From Linyphia triangularis (taxonomy: Eukaryota > Arthropoda > Arachnida > Araneae > Linyphiidae): DNA of 64,000 bases. The notes beneath the pieces are model-generated. The model was not told the DNA's origin. It searched no databases and saw only the letters and a list, made by a program, of their open reading frames with translations. The first letter of the stretch is position 1, and the number at the start of each line of letters is the position of its first letter. Location: the NCBI GenBank assembly GCA_963978545.1, contig OZ021721.1, positions 96,779,418 through 96,843,417 on the forward strand, read 5' to 3'. The translations under genes and the position numbers were made by a program. This document shows, in pieces, positions 58,066 through 64,000 of the stretch.

Positions 58066-59100
58066 TGTTTTCAATTCCAATGCACCATAATTCTCATAAG
58101 ATGAAAAAAAACCTTGAAAAACGTTTCTTATAAGAAAATTATTTTTAAATACCGATACCTCCGAATGATATATTTATAAGATAGCTTACCCTTCACACTC
58201 AATGTAAAAATGAAAGTGGTTTTTAAGACCGAAATTGAATCTGCATTGATTTCTTAGATTAGATGTTGCTTTAACGCTTCATTAAACCCGGGTTTAACGC
58301 TCCTAGTTTGTTTTATTTTATTTTTTTATATCAAAATATTGTATTTTGTATGCAAGCTGTTTATTTTCTTATCAGCTGTAAACAACTCCTCCAATTGTTA
58401 ACCATAAATTATCTTTCCAATAGGTCAATGACCCTTGTAAAGAGAATGATTTTTTTTTTAAATAGTTAAGTTGGACTCGCGTGAATCCTATTTATTATTA
58501 TCATTATTATTATTATTTGTTCACTTGTGGTAATCTTTTTTTCAGTTGGATAAATCTTACAGAAGATAAAACGGTCAGCGTTTTATCTCCTTGTGTCTAA
58601 CTTTAATAAAACACAATTAACATATTAAGCCGTTTTATGAGTAAATTTATTTATCGATTGCCTTAATAACTTAGATAATATGCGTGTTGTAGTTTTAAAG
58701 CAATTCATAATGGGAAGACTATAAATATATATTATTAAAATAAAGCAAAATTGTCACACAAAAAATCCGAAATATTATTAAGAATACTTGTTATTAATAT
58801 CAGATTATTATTTAAAAGCATCTGCAGTAAAGTACAATATTAAAATTTTTGGGGGAAATTTCTAAATATAACCAGAAAATAACCCACTTTTAAAGCATGG
58901 TGCTTTCTAGATGAATAAGCCAATCCCTTCAAAAGGAAACAATACAAAAAATCATTACTGTACACTGTTACATAAACTCCTTTGCAACTTATCAGTAACA
59001 TATTCATCTACACCTGAATTAAATTCAGGCACAGAACCAGGAAAGAGAGAGAGAGAGAGAGAGGGAGGGGTAGAGGATTAAAATCAGACCCTCTCCTCTC
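57490..59100. other. No recognised gene; simple repeats only
   Basis: A pure A run of about 34 bases lies at 58030-58063 and a (GA)n microsatellite at 59045-59062. TTATTATTATTATTATT occurs near 58492. No open frame or transposon signature. Confidence 0.5.
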
Positions 59101-59113
59101 CCAAAATCTCAAC

Positions 59114-59290
59114 GCCGACCAAACGGTATAGTGGTTAGCGTGCTAGCTTCTAGACCGCGAGGTTGTGGGCTCGAGTCCCGTGTTAGGCATGGGTGTTTGT
59201 AAATGTATGTTGGCTTGTCTATAAAGAATGTTTCGGCGCATTATAGCCCTCGTGTTGCTGACGGCGTCAGATAATCTGAATACAACCAAC
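59114..59290 (+). mobile_element. SINE-1 copy 13
   Basis: Full-length, plus strand. TSD CCAAAATCTCAAC / CCAAGATCTCAAC lies at 59101-59113 and 59291-59303. B box reads GGCTCGAGTCC (one change). Confidence 0.95.
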
Positions 59291-59304
59291 CCAAGATCTC
59301 AACA

Positions 59305-60310
59305 GCACACTTATTTGTTATGAATAAACAAGCTTATTTTGCTTAGGACCGTACTCTGAACTATTTTCTACAGAACATAATTTGAATATTACTAATCGAA
59401 CAAAGCAAACTGTTTTGTGTTAAGTCTTATAACACCAATTTGTAATTCATCAGAAAATGATTTTAAAGTTAACTACACTAATTAGCGATAAAAAAATAGA
59501 TTTACAAAACTCAATGTAAAGTAAAAAGTATTTAGAGTTTCAAAAAGAGAATGGTATCATTTTAAAGGCAACGAATTGGAAGATATTAGAAAAAAAAGTG
59601 CCTACTTTTAGTTAAATTTTGCTACTCCCCAATGTATATGTATACCTTAAAATACATTAGAATTTTCAAACTCATTGATACTAATCGTGAAAAATAAATT
59701 AATTGCTTAATTTAAACTTATAGCTAACTGCCCAATGTTTAAATACAATTCAATCTAAATGAGGCTTTGATTACTGAAATTTTGCGTCCTGCTTCCTTAT
59801 TGATTTTAGTGCATTCGTGACTGTTTAGTCATCTAAAGTGACGTCATAAATTATCAGATTTATACCATGACGTAATTGATGAACACAAAATTATCCGGTA
59901 TGGAGCTGATTTTTATTCTGAGTTAAAAAAATTCTCGGTTTAGTATTTTGATTGAACATTTTGAAAATATCCTTAATCGATTATTGTATTTATTTGAGAA
60001 TTGTTTTACTTCGAACATTCTTTGATGTTCCCCTTTAGAGTAAGTTATTCATTACGAACAAAACTAGTAAAAGATTTTGGCCAACTGGCCAATAATTTGG
60101 GTAAACAATAATTAATTGTATTTGAAAATGTATAATTCCCAACTGAAATCCTGCAGCTGATAGCAAAGAGCCCAATTAAGGTGACTTTCTTAATACAATT
60201 ATTTATATTTATTTAAAGTATTCCCATGGGAAAATTCTGACAAAAATTATGAAATGGTATTTGAAAAATCTCTTTTAACGAATATTTTGTTAATTGCGCT
60301 TTTTTTATTT
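59305..60310. other. Upstream of the candidate exon; nothing else recognised
   Basis: AT-rich. CCAATGTATATGTATACCTTAA at about 59629-59650 recalls the end of the 56254 MITE but has no partner. Confidence 0.4.
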
Positions 60311-60313
60311 CAG

Positions 60314-60368
60314 GTGTTTTTTCTTCAAATAATATACGATGAAGTTCATTAAAGCTATACCGGCTGAG
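60314..60368 (+). CDS. Candidate exon with start codon (10 codons, then donor)
   Basis: A pyrimidine-rich tract ending in TTTTTTTATTTCAG (acceptor AG at 60312-60313) is followed by 25 nt and an ATG at 60339. Ten codons read MKFIKAIPAE and end exactly at GAG|GTGAGT, a strong 5' splice site at 60369. The exon is 55 nt and leaves phase 0. The acceptor, an in-frame ATG and a near-consensus donor within 60 bp make this the most gene-like spot in the window. I do not recognise the protein from ten residues. The rest of the gene would lie downstream of a long intron that already contains SINE-1 copy 14, a tandem array and MITEs. A chance combination remains possible. Confidence 0.45.
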
Positions 60369-60499
60369 GTGAGTTTATCTCTTGATTTTTAATTTTTAAA
60401 CTTTCTAAAATTGATTTTATAGAATTATCAAACACTATTAACTAATTAAAAACACTATTATCAAAATATCTAACTTAAAGTTCACACATAGAAGGAGTA

Positions 60500-60674
60500 G
60501 CCGACCAAACGGTATAGTGGTTAGCATACTAGCATCTAGACCATGAGGTTGCGGGTTCGAGTCCCGTGTAAGGCATAGGTGTTTGTAAATGTACGTTGGT
60601 TTGTCAAATGACGAATGTTTCGGCGCATTATAGCCCTCGTGTTGCTGTCGGTGCCAGATAATCTGAAAACAACC
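60500..60674 (+). mobile_element. SINE-1 copy 14 (variant group)
   Basis: Full-length, plus strand. TSD ATAGAAGGAGTA / ATATAAGGAGTA lies at 60488-60499 and 60675-60686. Carries GTGTAAGGC and GTCAAATG. It lies in the putative intron, 132 bp after the candidate donor. Confidence 0.95.
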
Positions 60675-60857
60675 ATATAAGGAGTAAAAATCCTTAATGT
60701 TTCAAAGTTAAAAATTCTACTCCTAGGACTTTCTCATTTTAAGGGCCTATCTTAGAGTAGTCAAGAGTTTTAAATTTGGCTCTGGGTGGGGCGAATTACA
60801 ATACCAGTTACTTAAAAATCCTTAACAATTCAAAGTTCGATTTAGTTAGATAGTTAG

Positions 60858-61029
60858 TATGCTCAATGACCTATTTTTTGCACAATAACGGTTGATCAGG
60901 CCGGGACCTACAGCTTAACGTGGATTCCAAACCACAACGAACATCCATGCTTAACCCAGCATTCGAGCCCGCCACCCGTAGTATGCAAGGCCAGAGCTCA
61001 AACCCCACAGCCACCAGGTGGGCTAATTC
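60858..61029 (-). mobile_element. SINE-2 copy 4
   Basis: On the minus strand: AGCCCACCTGGTGGCTGTGG, GAGCTCTGGCCTTGCATAC, GGCTCGAATGCTGGGTTAAG and a body with TTAAGCTGTAGGTCCCGGCC. Flanks ATAGTTAG occur at 60850-60857 and 61030-61037. No CCAA tail, and more diverged than SINE-1 copies. Confidence 0.83.
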
Positions 61030-61337
61030 ATAGTTAGAAATTCTGTACCTTGGGCTTCCTCATTTTAGGGATCTTTCTTGAAGTTGTAAAGGGTCTTCAA
61101 TTCGGCTCTCAGTGACTATGATTCCAACTTCAGACACTTAAAAATTATTAATAATTAAAAGTTAAAAATTCTGCACATAGGACTTTTCTCATTGTAATGA
61201 TCTTTCTTGGAGTCGTAAAGGGTCTTAAATTCGGCTCTCAGTGGCTTGGATTCCAACTTCAGACACTACAAATTTTTAATAATTCAAAGTTAAAAATTAC
61301 ACACATAGGACTTTCTCATTTTAGGGATCTTTCTTGG

Positions 61338-61521
61338 CAGGTGCGTACAGAGGGAGGGATATGGGGATATATCCCCTCCCGAAATTTTTCTGTTTGTTAC
61401 TCGAACACAAAAGTCAAAGGATTTGTTTTGTTTGAAATTTCAACTTTAAGTGGTATAATTTTTATTTTTTGAAATTTAATTTTGTATTCCCTCTCGAAAA
61501 TAATTTCTGGCTAAGCCCCTG
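61338..61521. mobile_element. hAT-type MITE (184 bp) with 8-bp TSD
   Basis: Starts CAGGTGCGTACAGAGGGAGG and ends, in complement, CAGGGGCTTAGCCAGAAAT, a terminus style common in hAT elements. The perfect 8-bp TSD TTTCTTGG lies at 61330-61337 and 61522-61529. Neighbouring array units show the uninterrupted TTTCTTGGAGT, which confirms the insertion. The interior has palindromic GGGGATATATCCCC. Confidence 0.95.
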
Positions 61522-62097
61522 TTTCTTGGAGTTGTAAGGGGTTTTAAATTCGGCTCTCAGTGATTATGATTCCAACTTCAGACACTTAAAAATCATTAAT
61601 AATTCAAAGTTAAAAATTTTGCACTTAGGACTTTTTCATTTTAAGGACTTGTCTTGGAGTTGCCAAGAGTCTTAACTTCGACTCTGAGTGGCGTGGTTTC
61701 GAATCAGTCGAAGTCCATTTTCCTTCTGAATTGTAACGTGTGCTTGAAGGTCTTTGAAGGTCATCCAAACCGAGAGCGTGTCGGTCTAACAACTCTTTTC
61801 CTGGACTCAAGCATCCATAAAAAAATGAGTCGTGGCTGAAATGATTGCTCATACAAGCAAGCACGCCACTCATTTAACTTATTTATAAGTTCATTTTCTT
61901 ATTTTTAAAATAAAAAACGACTTAATCTACGTTCGTGTTCAATACTTAGAAAGCTACTTTTTCGGTTGAACATGTACTTATGGACATGTCCGAGACAGTG
62001 CAGAATGTCCACGTTGTTTCTTTATTTGCCTTTTTGGTAGAATAGACGTAGATGATTCAAATGTAGCTAATATAATTGAAACAATGATAACTCTTAA

Positions 62098-62308
62098 CCT
62101 TTAACTGCTGTAAGCGGTCTGACAGACCACGAGTCATTTTTTGTGGAATGCTTCCACCCCCTAAATTATCTCATCTTTGACATTAATTTTTCTGATACTA
62201 TGTTTCTTAAACTTTAAACTGGTGTTCACAAATTTGTTTGGTGCACTATGAACCATGTGTTGCTCTTGCGCCAAAAACCTCAAACCACCCAACCACAGCA
62301 GTTAAAGG
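62098..62308. mobile_element. TTAA-flanked MITE (piggyBac-like, 211 bp)
   Basis: TTAA lies at 62094-62097 and 62309-62312. Ends CCTTTAACTGCTGT and its exact complement. The interior holds GGTCTGACAGACC, a short palindrome. No coding capacity. Confidence 0.9.
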
Positions 62309-62319
62309 TTAATTTCCAG

Positions 62320-64000
62320 AAACACATTAACTGGAAATTTGTCATTAAGATATTGAATTTATTTTCCAGTTTATAGCTATATTTTCAAGTAACATGAGGT
62401 ATTCTTTGTCTGGTAGGCCAAAATTTTTCTATAGCCTGGAATGTTATCAATTTTTATGTGAATCCTCTAAATCACAGTTTATATAAGACATAAAGGGATG
62501 ATGAATTTTTTTTTTTAAACCCTAGTACAAGAATGATTTCAAATCATAGAATGTGGTGTAGTTATAAGTTTCCATAAATGAAAATAGCCATAACATTCAA
62601 AGACTGAACATTATTTGTTCTGTAACGGCCAAACTAATACAAAATTTGTTTTTTATCTGAACTGTCTTTCCATCAGTTTGATTCCGTTATTATACATCGA
62701 TAGAAGATTTTTTCTGTTTGTTCAATGCGAACTTTCAAATTGAAACCATTTGACATTAGTGGACGTACCCAATATATCGGCATGCGTAACTTATTGGAAC
62801 GCAAGTTCTACCTTGCTGTCATGGCAACCAAATAGTCAGGTACAGGTCAATGGCTTCAGTTCCTATTTCATTGAAAGCTGGGCGCTGGTACAGAAGGGGC
62901 AACGGTCTATTGCTGCAGCACATATATCTGCAGCAAATATATTCTGGTATATACTTTACTAAATCCATTGGTCAAAATCCAGTGTCTCTTCTTTAGTGGA
63001 ATTTCCACACGATTTGGCTTTATTATCAATCTAATACGTTAATTTTAAGTAAGTCATTGTTTTTTTTTAAAGTTATAACAACGTTAGTTAATATTTTTAT
63101 TCTCTATCGATTTAACATCTCTAGATTACCACCGTTATATTAGTATACAAATACTGTGTCGGAAGAGATTATTAGTTGTGTAAATTTAACCTATTATGTC
63201 GGCATTATTTTTCCGTTTTTGTTATAAGGTTGTATTTCAAGATTAAATTAACAGGAAATTTAGTATATTTAACAGACAAATATTATAATAGAACTTTAAC
63301 ATCTAAAACATAAGGAAGTAAGGTGTCACTTAAAATAAAAAAGATTTGTAGCTTTGCATTAAAATTTTACAAAAATAATGTCCACAAATTGTTTAAAGGC
63401 AATTATACAGCTATGTTAATTATAAACAAGAACGGCATGTTAGCTATATAAAATTTACTTTGTGACATTTTCTGATTTTTATGAATTTGCTTCTAAACAT
63501 TAATTAAAAGTCCTATCTCTAAATATTCATAAAGTTACTGCAATTATTGAGTTTGATTTAATCTTTACTTTACAAGCCTATTAAAAACTATTCTACTTCA
63601 ATGCCTACAGCTCTGATGTTTATCTCTAACAGAATACTGATCATTTGAAACAAAAAATTAAGTATTAAAAATTTTCTTCAAGTTCTTCATGAAACGAAGA
63701 TGACCTTTTTGAATAAGCAGGAGGGAATAGTCATGTTATTTAAGATAGTCCTTCACTTAATTTACATCTAATGACTCTCAAGTATAAGAAAGAGCTATAT
63801 CTTATCATTCTAAAAGTCAACTCGATAGACACACTCTTAATACAAACACTCAGTTTGATAGATGACATCAAGAATTCAGTCGGCATATGTGATTCTACTT
63901 ATTACTTCTATAAAGGTCTACCTTCATTTTTTAATGTCAACTGAAGAAACGTTATTGTGTGGTACTATGGCTTATCTGGAGTTGGCGCAGAGAAAGCGGA
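62320..64000. other. No recognised gene or repeat
   Basis: AT-rich. A 70-codon frame at 62750-62962 has no recognised domain. If the candidate exon at 60314 is real, this would be intron. Confidence 0.4.

Larger units (their letters stand above)
60690..61710. repeat. Tandem array of about 128-bp units (6), with two insertions
   Basis: AAAGTTAAAAATTCTGCAC, TAGGACTTTCTCATTTTA, GGATCTTTCTTGGAGT and TTCGGCTCTCAGTG recur in order. SINE-2 copy 4 (60858) and a hAT-type MITE (61338) split two units; with them removed the period is regular. Confidence 0.93.

Overview
This 64-kb window looks like AT-rich, non-coding DNA from an animal genome. An arthropod is the most likely source, because it holds a mariner and a Tc1-like (DD34E) transposon relic, tRNA-derived SINEs, TTAA-flanked and hAT-type MITEs, and long poly-A/poly-T runs. 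The sequence alone does not fix the species. No complete protein-coding gene is visible. Most open reading frames are short and lie in tandem repeats or in the antisense strand of a SINE. The best candidate for real coding sequence is a small splice-bounded exon at 60314-60368 that carries a start codon.

The main component is a tRNA-derived SINE, called SINE-1 here. Fourteen copies are about 175-180 bp long (one is shortened to 161 bp by an internal deletion). They have a pol III A-like box, an exact B box, a shared body and a CAACCAACC-type tail, and each is flanked by a recognisable 10-15 bp target-site duplication (TSD). A second, older tRNA-derived family (SINE-2) has four copies plus fragments and, in its best copy, the same kind of CCAA-rich tail.

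The rest is a layered set of transposon derivatives and satellites. 1-2.5 kb: a 117-bp tandem array, a foldback, and a decayed 18S rRNA gene fragment. 2.7-10.6 kb: a dispersed repeat (Rep-A) with a nested foldback element, TIR elements, a TTAA MITE and a local duplication. 10.9-15.8 kb: a 441-bp triplication, a TIR element swollen by internal tandem repeats, and a mariner relic with very long inverted ends. 17.8-29 kb: SINE clusters, a hAT-type MITE with 8-bp TSD, and more Rep-A, Rep-C and Rep-D copies. 31.4-36.3 kb: a satellite array of 211-bp monomers with higher-order structure and decayed monomers at its edges. 38-44 kb: two related 40-bp minisatellites 5 kb apart and a palindromic MITE. 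45-57 kb: more TTAA and hAT-type MITEs, a Tc1-like relic and repeated Rep-C/Rep-D copies. 59-64 kb: SINEs, a 128-bp tandem array interrupted by a SINE-2 and a hAT MITE, and the candidate exon.

The dispersed repeats are informative because several copies keep the pre-insertion (empty) site of an element that occupies another copy. That allows TSDs and insertion order to be read within this one window. Family names Rep-A, Rep-C, Rep-D, family F, SINE-1 and SINE-2 are local labels. All boundaries were judged by eye.
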